Below are positions 7,253 through 16,384 of a DNA stretch of 64,000 nucleotides, piece after piece. The DNA comes from Spirosoma luteum DSM 19990 (GTDB lineage: Bacteria; Bacteroidota; Bacteroidia; Cytophagales; Spirosomataceae). Within the stretch, counting starts at the first letter, position 1; every line of letters starts with the position of its first letter. The notes beneath the pieces were generated by a model, which worked only from the letters and a program-made list of their open reading frames with translations, had not been told where the DNA came from and did no database searches. Both the position numbers and the translations under genes were made by a program. The stretch covers positions 57,868 through 121,867 of the forward strand of contig NZ_KB893255.1 of the NCBI RefSeq assembly GCF_000374065.1. The letters run 5' to 3'.

Positions 7253-10210
7253 ATGCACTCATTTAAACGCCTGAACACCCTTTTGGGCTGGGCCGTTTTC
7301 GTTGTCGCGCTGATTACCTTCTCGATGACTGTTGAACGAACCGCCAGTTTCTGGGACTGTGGCGAGTTTATTGCCTGTTCGTTCAAACTTCAGGTGCCGC
7401 ACCCGCCGGGGGCACCCTTTTTCCTGCTCTTGGGCCGACTGTTCTCCATGATGTCCTTTGGGGATCTGACCAGCGTAGCATACTGGGTAAACATGGCATC
7501 GGTACTGGCCAGCGCTTTTACCATTGCGTTTTTGTTCTGGACCATCACTATGCTGGGGCAGAAACTGCTGGACAAACCGGAGTCGGAGTATAGCACAGCC
7601 GACACCCTGCTGGTACTGGGCACGAGTGCCGTTGGCGCACTGGCGTATACCTTCTCCGACACGTTCTGGTTTTCGGCGGTAGAGGCCGAAGTATACGGGA
7701 TGTCGTCGTTCTTTACAGCCATCGTGGTTTGGGCCGCTTTCAAATGGGAACGAATCGAGGATGAAGCTGCCGCTAACCGCTGGCTTATTTTCATTGCTTA
7801 CCTCACGGGTTTGTCTATCGGGGTTCACTTGCTTAACCTGGTTACGCTGCCCGCACTGGCCCTTATCTACTACTTTAAAAAGCAACCAAAACCAACCTTC
7901 TGGGGTGGCGTTATTGCCGCTGGCGTAGGGCTGGTTGTGCTGGTCATTATTAATGCCGGTATCATTCCCGGATTGCCGGGTATGGCGTTTGCCGTCGAAC
8001 GATTCTTCGTCAACATACTGGGCCTGCCATTTACGTCCGGGGCCAACACCTTTATCATTGTTTTCCTGGGTGCGCTGGTGTACGGCATCATCTGGTCGGC
8101 CCGGCAGAAGAAAGTTGTCCTCAACACCTCACTGCTGGCCCTGGCATTCGTCCTGATTGGATACGCGTCGTACATGCAGGTACTGGTCCGGGCGGATTTC
8201 AACCCACCCATCAACGAAAACGACCCCAGTGATGAATTGAACTTCCTGTCGTACCTGCGCCGGGAGCAGTACGGAAGCCGCTCGCTGCTGTACGGGCCGG
8301 TGTTTACGGCCCGTCCCGTCGATCAGAAACAGGGCGCGGCCATCTGGAAAAAGGAAGGAAACCGGTACGTGGCTTTCGACCATCAGCCGGAGTACATCTA
8401 CGCCCCCGGCGATGAGATGCTGTTTCCCCGCGTGTATAGCAGCCAGCAAAATCACCCCGCCCTGTATCGGCAGATGCTGGGTCTGGCCGAAGGCCAGAAG
8501 CCAACCATGGGCGATAACCTGAAGTATATGTTCAGCTACCAGTTGGGGCATATGTGGTGGCGCTACCTGATGTGGAATTTTGCCGGGCGTGAAAGCGACG
8601 AAGAAGGCGCGGGTTACCTGCTGCCCTGGTCGTCGGACGAGAACGTGCCCGATTTGTTGCGCACCAATAAAGCCCGCGACAACTTCTATATGCTCCCCTT
8701 TGCCCTGGGTCTGCTGGGTATTACGTTCCAGTACTTCCGCCGTCGGCGCGATTTCCTGATTGTGGGACTGCTGTTTCTGTTCACGGGAATAGCCCTGCAA
8801 ATCTTCCTGAACTCGCCCCCCTCCGAACCCCGCGAACGGGATTATATCTACGTGGGTTCGTTTTATTTCTTCGCCATCTGGCTGGGTCTGGGCGTGATGT
8901 CCATTGCCGAAGGGTTACGGGCGTACCTGAAGCCGGACATGATGCGTAATGGGCTGGTTGTTGGCCTGAGCCTGCTGGTACCCGTTATGATGGGCATGAA
9001 AAGCTGGGACAACCACGACCGTAGCCACCGGTACCAGTCGGTTGATTTTGCCAAGAACCTGCTCAATTCCTGCGCGCCCAATGCCATTCTGTTTACGGGC
9101 GGGGATAATGACACCTTCCCCCTCTGGTACGTGCAGGAAGTGGAAGGCTTCCGAACCGATGTACGCGTGTGCAACCTGAGTTTGCTGGGTACAGAATGGT
9201 ACATCCAGCAAATGAAACGTAAAACGTACCTGTCAGAAGCATTGCCTATTTCGCTGGAATTCGACAATTTCAACAAGGGCAAGAACGACATTGTACCGTT
9301 TTACGAAGTGCCGGGCGTGAAAAACGGCATCGACCTCAAACAGTACATTAGCCTGATTAAATCGAGCAGTCCGGCGGTGCAGGTTCCCCTGACCAACGGG
9401 GATATGACCAGTATTCTGCCCTCGTCCGTGCTGTTCCTGCCGCTCGACAAAGCCGCCATCGACAAGGCTAATTTTGTCCCTCCTATGCTACGGCCTCTGG
9501 TGAAGGATACGCTGCAATGGACCATCGGAAAGAAGGATCTGTACAAGCCCGATCTGATTATGCTCGATATGATTGCGACCAACAACTGGCAGCGGCCCAT
9601 CTATTTTTCGAGTACGCTGGCGAACGATAACTACCTGAGTCTGAAAAACCACATGCAGCTGGAAGGATATGCGTATCGGCTGATGCCGGTAGCCGTTCCG
9701 GGGGCTACGGATGGCTATGTGAACTCGGACATCATGTACACCAACATGACCAAGAAGACGTTCTGGCGGGAGTTTGACAACCCAAATACGTACTACGATG
9801 AAACCTACAAAGGGCCGCCAGTCATTTCGGCCCGCATCGCTTTCTTCCGGCTGGCCGACCAGCTCATGCGGGAGGGCAAGATGGATAAGGCCAAAGAGGT
9901 GCTTTACTATTCACTGAAGGTGATTCCCGATAAGAGTATTCCCTACGACCAGATTTCGTCCAACTACGTACGCTTCCTGTTCGAGGTAGGGGATAACAAA
10001 AAAGCCCTCGAAATTGCCGACATCATGGCTACTCGTGCTGATCAGGCTCTGACCTACGATAAGTCGGGTAATGGTAACCGCTTTGGCAACCCTGATTCGG
10101 ACCTGTACATTCTGCAAACGATCATCGAAGCCTGTAAGGAAGCCAAACAAACGGCAGCAGCCAACAAATACGAAGCCATCTTTCAGAAGCATATCAACGC
10201 TTTTGGTTAA
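7253..10210 (+). CDS. DUF2723 membrane protein (GT-C / protein O-mannosyltransferase-like)
   Basis: A 985-residue protein. The N-terminal half has about 12 membrane helices. The first outer loop contains ASFWDCGEFIACS with acidic residues where GT-C sugar transferases keep their catalytic pair, followed by HPPGAPFFLLLGR, the hallmark of DUF2723 (related to eukaryotic TMEM260). The C-terminal half is soluble and ends in TPR-like helices (RIAFFRLADQLMREGKMDK, then a second unit). DUF2723 is thought to add sugars to proteins outside the membrane; Bacteroidetes have general O-glycosylation of secreted proteins, so that role is plausible here (inference). The ATG at 7253 was preferred to the TTG at 7208, which lies in the promoter box. 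Confidence 0.88.
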   Translation: MHSFKRLNTLLGWAVFVVALITFSMTVERTASFWDCGEFIACSFKLQVPHPPGAPFFLLLGRLFSMMSFGDLTSVAYWVNMASVLASAFTIAFLFWTITMLGQKLLDKPESEYSTADTLLVLGTSAVGALAYTFSDTFWFSAVEAEVYGMSSFFTAIVVWAAFKWERIEDEAAANRWLIFIAYLTGLSIGVHLLNLVTLPALALIYYFKKQPKPTFWGGVIAAGVGLVVLVIINAGIIPGLPGMAFAVERFFVNILGLPFTSGANTFIIVFLGALVYGIIWSARQKKVVLNTSLLALAFVLIGYASYMQVLVRADFNPPINENDPSDELNFLSYLRREQYGSRSLLYGPVFTARPVDQKQGAAIWKKEGNRYVAFDHQPEYIYAPGDEMLFPRVYSSQQNHPALYRQMLGLAEGQKPTMGDNLKYMFSYQLGHMWWRYLMWNFAGRESDEEGAGYLLPWSSDENVPDLLRTNKARDNFYMLPFALGLLGITFQYFRRRRDFLIVGLLFLFTGIALQIFLNSPPSEPRERDYIYVGSFYFFAIWLGLGVMSIAEGLRAYLKPDMMRNGLVVGLSLLVPVMMGMKSWDNHDRSHRYQSVDFAKNLLNSCAPNAILFTGGDNDTFPLWYVQEVEGFRTDVRVCNLSLLGTEWYIQQMKRKTYLSEALPISLEFDNFNKGKNDIVPFYEVPGVKNGIDLKQYISLIKSSSPAVQVPLTNGDMTSILPSSVLFLPLDKAAIDKANFVPPMLRPLVKDTLQWTIGKKDLYKPDLIMLDMIATNNWQRPIYFSSTLANDNYLSLKNHMQLEGYAYRLMPVAVPGATDGYVNSDIMYTNMTKKTFWREFDNPNTYYDETYKGPPVISARIAFFRLADQLMREGKMDKAKEVLYYSLKVIPDKSIPYDQISSNYVRFLFEVGDNKKALEIADIMATRADQALTYDKSGNGNRFGNPDSDLYILQTIIEACKEAKQTAAANKYEAIFQKHINAFG

Positions 10211-10271
10211 TTAACCTTCTCAACAACTCCTGAAATAGGCGGTAAACCAGCCTGATTCAGGAGTTGTCGTT

Positions 10272-10346
10272 TGTCATTTCGACGCAGGAGAAATCTCAAT
10301 GTCACGTATCAATCAAGCTTGAGATTTCTCCTGTGTCGAAATGACA
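10272..10346. repeat. Long inverted repeat with GTCATTTCGAC ends
   Basis: Arms of 28 nt (10272-10299 and 10319-10346) pair fully with one G-U, around a 19-nt loop. The end sequence TGTCATTTCGAC..AGAAATCTCA resembles a family of dispersed intergenic repeats common in Bacteroidetes genomes (from memory). It lies between the DUF2723 gene and the bidirectional terminator at 10401. Confidence 0.8.
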
Positions 10347-10400
10347 GAATCAGCCTCGCATTACAACAACTCAATACCTATTAAAGCAAGGCTAATCCAT

Positions 10401-10435
10401 AAAAAGGGCCAGACTCGTAAAGTCTGGCCCTTTTT
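10401..10435. terminator. Bidirectional terminator between DUF2723 and the anti-sigma gene
   Basis: A 15-bp perfect stem (10401-10415 with 10421-10435) starts with AAAAA and ends with TTTTT, so it has a U-run on both strands. It serves the convergent genes on each side. Confidence 0.85.
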
Positions 10436-10454
10436 ATTAACGTTTTGGGCCATA

Positions 10455-10958
10455 TCAACGGCGCGGAGGCATTGGTTGCTGCACCTGCGTTTCTGCTTTA
10501 AGGCGGGTCACTTCCTGCTGAAGACTATCAGCTTTAAAGTAGTAATAAAGCCCAAGGATTAAAAATACTTTCGAGAGGATGAAAATGGCAATAAGTGCCG
10601 TTTTCCACTGTTTGTGTACCCGGATGTGCGTATCATCAAACTCTACATTGACGTACTGAGGCTCTTTGGAGGTCGTTTCGGTCGATTTCCGGCTTTGCTC
10701 GGTATGATCGGGTTTTACCCATTTCTCAATGTCCGTCTGACTGATGCGTAACTCAATTTTTTCCCGGATACCCGGCGGGGGCGGAACAGCATTGCGCAGA
10801 AAATGTTCTTCCATTTCCAGTTCAATTTCCGCCATATGATCCAGTAAATCGTTGTCAGTAGCCAGCAACTGGGTTACCTCTTCTTTCTCCTGGTCAGCAA
10901 ACAATCCCAGCAAGTGGGCTTCGAGAAAGCCATCTTTTAAATAGTGGTAGTTTTTCAA
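10455..10958 (-). CDS. Probable anti-sigma factor, single-pass membrane protein
   Basis: The 167-residue protein begins with a helical cytoplasmic domain (LKDGFLEAHLLGLFADQEKE) resembling the N-terminus of Bacteroidetes RskA-type anti-sigma factors. One membrane helix spans residues 119-141, followed by a short coiled-coil-like tail. The start is a TTG 5 nt after the TAG of the sigma-like gene, so the pair is translationally linked. It is shorter than full RskA proteins and lacks the usual large periplasmic domain. It would hold the partner sigma at the membrane (inference). Confidence 0.62.
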   Translation of the reverse strand: MKNYHYLKDGFLEAHLLGLFADQEKEEVTQLLATDNDLLDHMAEIELEMEEHFLRNAVPPPPGIREKIELRISQTDIEKWVKPDHTEQSRKSTETTSKEPQYVNVEFDDTHIRVHKQWKTALIAIFILSKVFLILGLYYYFKADSLQQEVTRLKAETQVQQPMPPRR

Positions 10959-10963
10959 AGTCC

Positions 10964-11416
10964 CTATAATTGAGATGGACGATAATGCTTAAAATAAGAA
11001 CTGATCTTGGTTAATACACTTGCTCGGGACAGGTGCATTTTATCCGCAATTTCGTCAATTGTATGTCCCTTATAAAAGGACAAATCAAAAACCAATTTAT
11101 CCGTCGTATCGTTCACGGCTATCGTTGACACGGTTGGTGACTTTGTACTCGCTGGAGGTCTGGCAGCCAGGGCTTTTTCTCTTGCCAGACGAATAATTCC
11201 GATGCTTACCCGGTTTGAGAATTCCGTGTATACTTTCACCTGTGGCGAGGAAAACAAGTCGATCAATATCCGTTGAGCCTGTTCAGGCTCTGGAATTATC
11301 TGTAAAATAAGGCCATAGGCCAGCCCACCGTAGCGATCATACAGCGTTAGGCAATCAGCACTAGGGGTACTCTCCTCAGCTGTTGGCGACTGGTGTAGCG
11401 GTTTCAATGCACCCAT
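10964..11416 (-). CDS. Reduced ECF-type sigma-70-like protein
   Basis: The 150-residue protein starts with LTLYDRYGGLAYGLILQII and ILIDLFSS, which fits sigma region 2. It ends with FYKGHTIDEIADKMHLSRASVLTKI, a region 4 helix-turn-helix. ECF factors usually have 165-200 residues; here region 2 is shortened and the -10-recognition part is poorly conserved. The downstream gene, 5 nt away, looks like its anti-sigma factor. Whether it still binds RNA polymerase core cannot be judged by eye. Confidence 0.6.
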   Translation of the reverse strand: MGALKPLHQSPTAEESTPSADCLTLYDRYGGLAYGLILQIIPEPEQAQRILIDLFSSPQVKVYTEFSNRVSIGIIRLAREKALAARPPASTKSPTVSTIAVNDTTDKLVFDLSFYKGHTIDEIADKMHLSRASVLTKISSYFKHYRPSQL

Positions 11417-11579
11417 CCTACGTCATTTGATTAAATACCGGTGGACACTATATCCCTATTTGAGGGGACAAATCAAGCAACTCTTTTCGTAGTCTTTAAG
11501 GCAACAGCCTGACTATTACTAGGCAAGTTATCAAGATTTTACAACATCTACAAAAGCAGATTCACGGGTTTGGATTTGC

Positions 11580-13769
11580 CTATTTCACAAACAACAACTC
11601 CCGGTACTTAACCAGGGGCCAGTCTTCGTCGTCCACAATTTGTTCGAGTTTATCAACCTCGTAACGGATCAGATCGAAGTGATTTTTCACTTCATTACCG
11701 TACAGATGGGCGCGTTCAACGGTATCGTCTATATTGTTCGCTTTCTTACGCGATTCAATCATGGCCGCCACGCCCGTTTTTATTACGGTGATACGGGTCG
11801 AAATTTCGCGCAGGATATCCTTTATCGGCTCGGCTTCGGCAGTCATGCCTAACTCTACCAGGTGCCGGGCGGTCTCAGCCAGTTTGTTCTGATATTTCAG
11901 CGCGGTCGATACCACGTGGTTCATGGCCAGATCGCCCATCACCCGCGACTCTATCTGTACGTTTTTAATGTATTTCTCCAATTCGATTTCGTACCGGGAT
12001 TCCACTTCAGCGTGGCTCATTACGCCCGTCCGCTCGAATAGGGCCAGCGATTCGGGCTTTACGAACATGGCCAGTGCTTCGGGAGCCGATTTGATATTCG
12101 ACAGGCCCCGCCGGGCGGCTTCTTCTACCCACTCGTCGGAGTACCCGTTGCCCTCAAACAGTATTCGTTTGATGTTGCTGTAATACTCTTTCAGAATGTC
12201 GACGATGGCCAGTTCTTTCTTTTCGCCCCGACCCAGCCGCCCGTCCAGGTCCGTTTTGAACTTATTGAGCTGATCGGCCACGATGGCGTTCAGCACCGTC
12301 ATGGTCGATGCAGAGTTGGCAGAGCTTCCCACCGCCCGAAACTCGAATTTATTGCCTGTAAAGGCGAACGGTGAGGTTCGGTTACGGTCGGTATTGTCGC
12401 GCATCAGGCTTGGAATCCGATTCAGACCCAGTTTGTAATACACATTATCGCCCTTGTTCACCGTCACCTCCGACTTTGTTTCGAGGTCGTCGAGTGCCTG
12501 CGTCAGCGATTCACCCAGGAAAACGGACATGATGGCGGGGGGGGCTTCATTGGCGCCAAGCCGGTACTCATTTCCCGCCGAGGCAATGGTAGCCCGCAAC
12601 AGGTCGGCATTGTCATGCACCGCTTTGACAACGTTGACCAGAAAGGTCAAAAAACGCAGGCTTTCTTTGGGTTTCGTACTGGGGGCCAGCAAATTAACGC
12701 CCGTATTTGTACCCATCGACCAGTTGTTATGCTTGCCGCTGCCATTGATACCCGCAAAAGGTTTCTCGTGAAAAAGCACTTTCAGGTTATGTCGCTCGGC
12801 TATTCGCTCCATCAGATCCATCAGCAACGCATTATGATCGACGGCCAGATTGACTTCTTCAAAGGTGGGCGCCACTTCAAACTGCCCCGGTGCTACCTCG
12901 TTGTGGCGCGTACGAACGGGCATGCCGAGTTTCATGGATTCAAACTCAAAATCAACCATAAAGGCGTTGACCCGGGGCGGAATCGAGCCAAAATAGTGAT
13001 CGTCCAGTTGCTGGCCACGGGCCGGTGAGTGGCCAAACACCGTCCGGCCCGTCAGCACCAGGTCCGGCCGGGCGTAGAACAAAGCCCGATCGACAACAAA
13101 ATATTCCTGTTCTGGCCCCAGCGTAGGGGTCACTTTGGTTATGTTCCGGTCAAAGTACTGGCAGACGGCGGTGGCCGCTTTATCCAGCGTGTTCAGGGCT
13201 TTAAGCAAAGGAGTTTTGTAGTCCAGGGCTTCGCCGGTGTAGGCAATAAAAACAGATGGAATACAAAGTGTTTTCCCCCCGGCGCCGTTGTCCATCAGAA
13301 AGGCGGGCGACGATGGGTCCCAGCCTGTATAGCCACGAGCTTCGAACGTATTTCGTAACCCCCCGTTCGGGAAGGACGACGCATCGGGCTCCTGCTGCAC
13401 CAGGGCACTCCCCTTAAATTTCTCAACGGCTTTTCCGTCGATGGTAATATCAAAGAAGGCGTCGTGTTTTTCGGCGGTTTCACCCGTCAGGGGCTGGAAC
13501 CAGTGGGTATAGTGTGTTGCGCCTTTGGATGTAGCCCACGACTTCATGGCACCGGCTACTTCGTCGGCGATATTACGATCAATCTGACCGTTCATGTTCA
13601 TGGCTTCCGTCACCTTCAGAAAGGCTTCCGTGGAGAGCAACGTCCGCATCACCTCAGTATTAAACGTATTACTGCCAAAAAAATCGCCCACTCGCTCGGT
13701 GGGTGCAGTTACAGACAGGGCCTGACGATTCTGGGCTATTTCAAGGGCTTTAAACCGAAAATTTGACAT
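11580..13769 (-). CDS. glnN: Glutamine synthetase type III
   Basis: At 729 residues this has the length of GSIII, which makes glutamine from glutamate, ammonia and ATP. Recognisable blocks are RVGDFFGSNTF at the N-terminus, CIPSVFIAYTGEALDYKTPL, TLGPEQEYFVVD, and NEVAPGQFEVAP followed by HEKPFAGINGSGKHNNWSMG with active-site residues. The C-terminal helical extension is also typical of GSIII. It starts at ATG 13769 with a -7 box 33 nt upstream. Together with amt it would cover ammonium uptake and assimilation. Confidence 0.97.
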   Translation of the reverse strand: MSNFRFKALEIAQNRQALSVTAPTERVGDFFGSNTFNTEVMRTLLSTEAFLKVTEAMNMNGQIDRNIADEVAGAMKSWATSKGATHYTHWFQPLTGETAEKHDAFFDITIDGKAVEKFKGSALVQQEPDASSFPNGGLRNTFEARGYTGWDPSSPAFLMDNGAGGKTLCIPSVFIAYTGEALDYKTPLLKALNTLDKAATAVCQYFDRNITKVTPTLGPEQEYFVVDRALFYARPDLVLTGRTVFGHSPARGQQLDDHYFGSIPPRVNAFMVDFEFESMKLGMPVRTRHNEVAPGQFEVAPTFEEVNLAVDHNALLMDLMERIAERHNLKVLFHEKPFAGINGSGKHNNWSMGTNTGVNLLAPSTKPKESLRFLTFLVNVVKAVHDNADLLRATIASAGNEYRLGANEAPPAIMSVFLGESLTQALDDLETKSEVTVNKGDNVYYKLGLNRIPSLMRDNTDRNRTSPFAFTGNKFEFRAVGSSANSASTMTVLNAIVADQLNKFKTDLDGRLGRGEKKELAIVDILKEYYSNIKRILFEGNGYSDEWVEEAARRGLSNIKSAPEALAMFVKPESLALFERTGVMSHAEVESRYEIELEKYIKNVQIESRVMGDLAMNHVVSTALKYQNKLAETARHLVELGMTAEAEPIKDILREISTRITVIKTGVAAMIESRKKANNIDDTVERAHLYGNEVKNHFDLIRYEVDKLEQIVDDEDWPLVKYRELLFVK

Positions 13770-13802
13770 CGGTATCGATTGGATTTAGAATGAAATCTTG
13801 CC

Positions 13803-13810
13803 CAAACATA
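13803..13810 (-). promoter_or_regulatory. glnN: -7 box for glnN
   Basis: TATGTTTG on the minus strand matches TAnnTTTG exactly, 33 nt before the glnN ATG. No good -33 box is visible. Confidence 0.5.
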
Positions 13811-13861
13811 GGAAAAAAGCCGGAATGGATACTCTATATCCTGATTGCCGGGCTGGCAACC

Positions 13862-15733
13862 TTATACCTCCTCCGTCTGTAACTGTTTTTCGTACAGTTC
13901 CCGGTAGGCACCGTTGCCGGCCAGCAGGTCGTTGTGGGTACCCTGCTCGATAATTTCGCCCTCATCCAGCATGATGATGTAGTCGGCGAGTTTGGCGGAG
14001 GATACGCGGTGCGAAATGACCACCGAGGTACGGTTGGCCATGATCCGCTGGAGGTTGTTCAGGATGATATTTTCCGTGTTGGTATCTACCGCCGACAGGC
14101 AGTCGTCCAGAATCAGAATCTTCGGGTCGCGGGCAATGGCGCGGGCAATACTCAGGCGTTGTTTCTGCCCACCCGACAGCGTAACGCCCCGTTCGCCCAC
14201 GCGGGTATCGAACTGCTCCGGAAAATCCAGCACGTTTTGATAGAGGTCGGCATCACGGATGGCCTGCTCAACGCGGGCCTGCGGCAGGTCGGGCTTGCCA
14301 AAACGAACGTTGTTACTGATGGTTTCGGAGAACAGGAAGACATCTTGTGGCACGTAGCCCATCTGCTCCCGCAACGAGGTCAGGTTATAATCTTTGATGG
14401 GAATACCGTCTACGCTGATTTCGCCGGACGTTACATCGTACATGCGGGTCAGCAGGTTGGCCAGCGTACTTTTGCCGGAACCGGTAGTGCCCAGAATCGC
14501 CACCGTTTCGCCCGCCCGAACGCGCATCGAAAAGTCTTTGATGGCCACGATGCCCGAATCGGGATAGACGAACCGGACGTTTTTAAACTCCACGTCGCCG
14601 TTGATGGTATGGCTGACGTTCTTCTGCGAAACAATATCGGTTTTGATGCGTAAAAACTCGTTTATACGCTCCTGCGAAGCAGCCGCCCGCTGGGTCTGGC
14701 TGGTAGTCCAGCCGAGGGCCATCACGGGCCAGGTGAGCATGTTTACATAGAGTATAAACTCGGTGATGTTACCGGGTGTGAGTCGACCCGCGATGATTTC
14801 CTGCCCACCCACATAAATTACCAGCACGTTGCTCAGCCCTACCAGAATGGCGACAATCGGAAAAAACAGGGAATCGACCCGCGTCAGGCTCAGGGATTTA
14901 TCCCGGTATTCATCACTCTCCAGCTCAAATTTAGCCGCCGAATTTCCTTCCTGCACGTAGGCTTTCAGGACCCGAATACCCGAAAAAGCTTCCTGCACGT
15001 ACGTCGACAGCCGGGACAGGGAGCGCTGTATCTCCTCCGACCGCCGGATAATGATATTATTCACAATATAAATCGACACCGACAGCACCGGCAGGGGCAA
15101 CAACACGTACAGCGACAGCCGGGCGTTGATACTCACCATGTACGAAATAACCAGAATAAAAAGAATAAGCAGGTTCAGCCCGTACATAATGCTGGGGCCA
15201 ATGTACATCCGCACTTTATTGACATCTTCGGAAATCCGGGCCATCAGGTCGCCCGTGTTATGCTGTCGGTAGAAGCTGAGGGGTAGCGTTTGGTAATGGT
15301 CGTAAATCTCGTTTTTGAGGTCGTACTCCACGTGCCGGGACATCACGATGAGCGTTTGCCGGACCAGAAACAGGAAGAACCCTTTCAGGAGGGCCAATAC
15401 AAAAGTGAGCACGCCAAACAGCAGGATGCTAAAGGCAAAAACCTCGTACAAATCCGATTGCAGGGGCGATTTATCGTAGAGGTAATAAATGTCGAGGGTT
15501 TCGCTGACCAGATCCAAGGCGTACCGGACCAACTGAGCGGGGAAGATACCAAATAGGTTAGAGATGGCGGTAAACAGCGCGCCCAGAATCAGGTACCATT
15601 TATACTTTACAAGGTATTTGTTGAGGTAGGAAAGTGCTTTCACAGAATGACCAACGGCGTTTTGTTCGTAACGGCTGGCTTTGGCGAAAAGTTGCAGGGG
15701 AAGGGGGGACGTGGTTTGTAGCTGCCTATTCAT
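13862..15733 (-). CDS. ABC exporter, fused permease-ATPase (MsbA-like)
   Basis: A 623-residue half-transporter that works as a dimer in the inner membrane. Six membrane helices span about residues 45-345. The ATPase domain has Walker A at 415-422 (GTTGSGKS), Q-loop Q463, signature LSGGQ at 519-523, Walker B ILILD ending at D543, and H-loop H575. The residue after Walker B is Asp544 in place of the usual catalytic glutamate, followed by CLSAVD. Such a site is normally weak, and exporters with it are often one half of a heterodimer. No partner half is adjacent. The substrate (lipid, peptide or drug) is not predictable. Confidence 0.9.
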   Translation of the reverse strand: MNRQLQTTSPLPLQLFAKASRYEQNAVGHSVKALSYLNKYLVKYKWYLILGALFTAISNLFGIFPAQLVRYALDLVSETLDIYYLYDKSPLQSDLYEVFAFSILLFGVLTFVLALLKGFFLFLVRQTLIVMSRHVEYDLKNEIYDHYQTLPLSFYRQHNTGDLMARISEDVNKVRMYIGPSIMYGLNLLILFILVISYMVSINARLSLYVLLPLPVLSVSIYIVNNIIIRRSEEIQRSLSRLSTYVQEAFSGIRVLKAYVQEGNSAAKFELESDEYRDKSLSLTRVDSLFFPIVAILVGLSNVLVIYVGGQEIIAGRLTPGNITEFILYVNMLTWPVMALGWTTSQTQRAAASQERINEFLRIKTDIVSQKNVSHTINGDVEFKNVRFVYPDSGIVAIKDFSMRVRAGETVAILGTTGSGKSTLANLLTRMYDVTSGEISVDGIPIKDYNLTSLREQMGYVPQDVFLFSETISNNVRFGKPDLPQARVEQAIRDADLYQNVLDFPEQFDTRVGERGVTLSGGQKQRLSIARAIARDPKILILDDCLSAVDTNTENIILNNLQRIMANRTSVVISHRVSSAKLADYIIMLDEGEIIEQGTHNDLLAGNGAYRELYEKQLQTEEV

Positions 15734-15786
15734 CAGTTCCTCACCTGTCCCCTACTATTCGCCCCGGCCCCCTGCTTTACATAACG

Positions 15787-15832
15787 AAAGGCCGCGCCCT
15801 AAGCATTCCAGATGCGGTCTTTTGACCTGAAT
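15787..15832 (-). terminator. Stem-loop after the T9SS-remnant ORF
   Basis: Nine-base arms (15787-15795 and 15824-15832) pair with one G-U across a 28-nt loop. It lies 12 nt beyond the stop at 15844, where a terminator of that ORF would be. Confidence 0.4.
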
Positions 15833-15843
15833 TAAGGTGCGTT

Positions 15844-16032
15844 TTAGCGCATCGCAATGACCTTTTTGCTTTCCAGTCGACCCTCCCGCAACAGCTGCAA
15901 CACTACCAGACCCGCCACACTCTCCGGTAAGACCAACTCCTGATCCACCACCGACTGATTTATTCGGTATCCGTCTGCTTCTCTTTGCTGTGTACTCACG
16001 TCAGGACAATAGGTAGTGCACGGCACCGGCAC
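15844..16032 (-). pseudogene. Remnant of a secreted protein, probable T9SS C-terminal sorting tail
   Basis: This open frame encodes 62 residues with no ATG. Its end (ESVAGLVVLQLLREGRLESKK, cf. the pattern G-x-YLL-x-V-x5-G-x5-KK) resembles the last strands of a type A T9SS sorting domain. An in-frame stop interrupts the frame at 16063-16065. The downstream stem-loop suggests this was the 3' end of a real gene. The intact 1642-residue T9SS protein lies just upstream on the same strand. The assignment is tentative; the ORF could also be chance. Confidence 0.35.
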
Positions 16033-16281
16033 CCCACAAAAACAGCACTCCTGGTGTGTAAATCAGGCTGATTGATGATGTACAGGCTGTCTGGCTACGT
16101 CCCTTCCCTTTCTAATTGACGCAAGACATAGCAGAGAGTGACCTTCCGGTTACGCTCAGTTTGCACGCTATAACCAAAGATTGAGGACCAGCCATTCATT
16201 TTATTAAAAGAACACTACTGACTGAGTTCTTTAACGGGCGCCCCCCGCCGGTCAGGAATACTCTCCGTTATGCCCGTTGGC
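16033..16281. other. Intergenic stretch without a convincing gene
   Basis: About 250 nt between the remnant and the 3' end of the large surface protein. Stops occur in all frames and I recognise no product. It may be decayed sequence of the remnant gene. Confidence 0.4.
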
Positions 16282-16329
16282 GTAATACACTACAGCCTCA
16301 GTACCAAACAGGTCTGAGGCTGTAGTGTA
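16282..16329 (-). terminator. Strong stem-loop downstream of the 1642-residue protein
   Basis: A perfect 17-bp stem (16282-16298 with 16313-16329), 14-nt loop, 55 nt past the stop. There is no T-run on the minus strand, so it may act by Rho or by protecting the 3' end. Confidence 0.6.
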
Positions 16330-16384
16330 TTCGTGATGTAGACGTTTTTCTCTTGCCGTTGACCTGACAAAAGACCGCCTGCCC

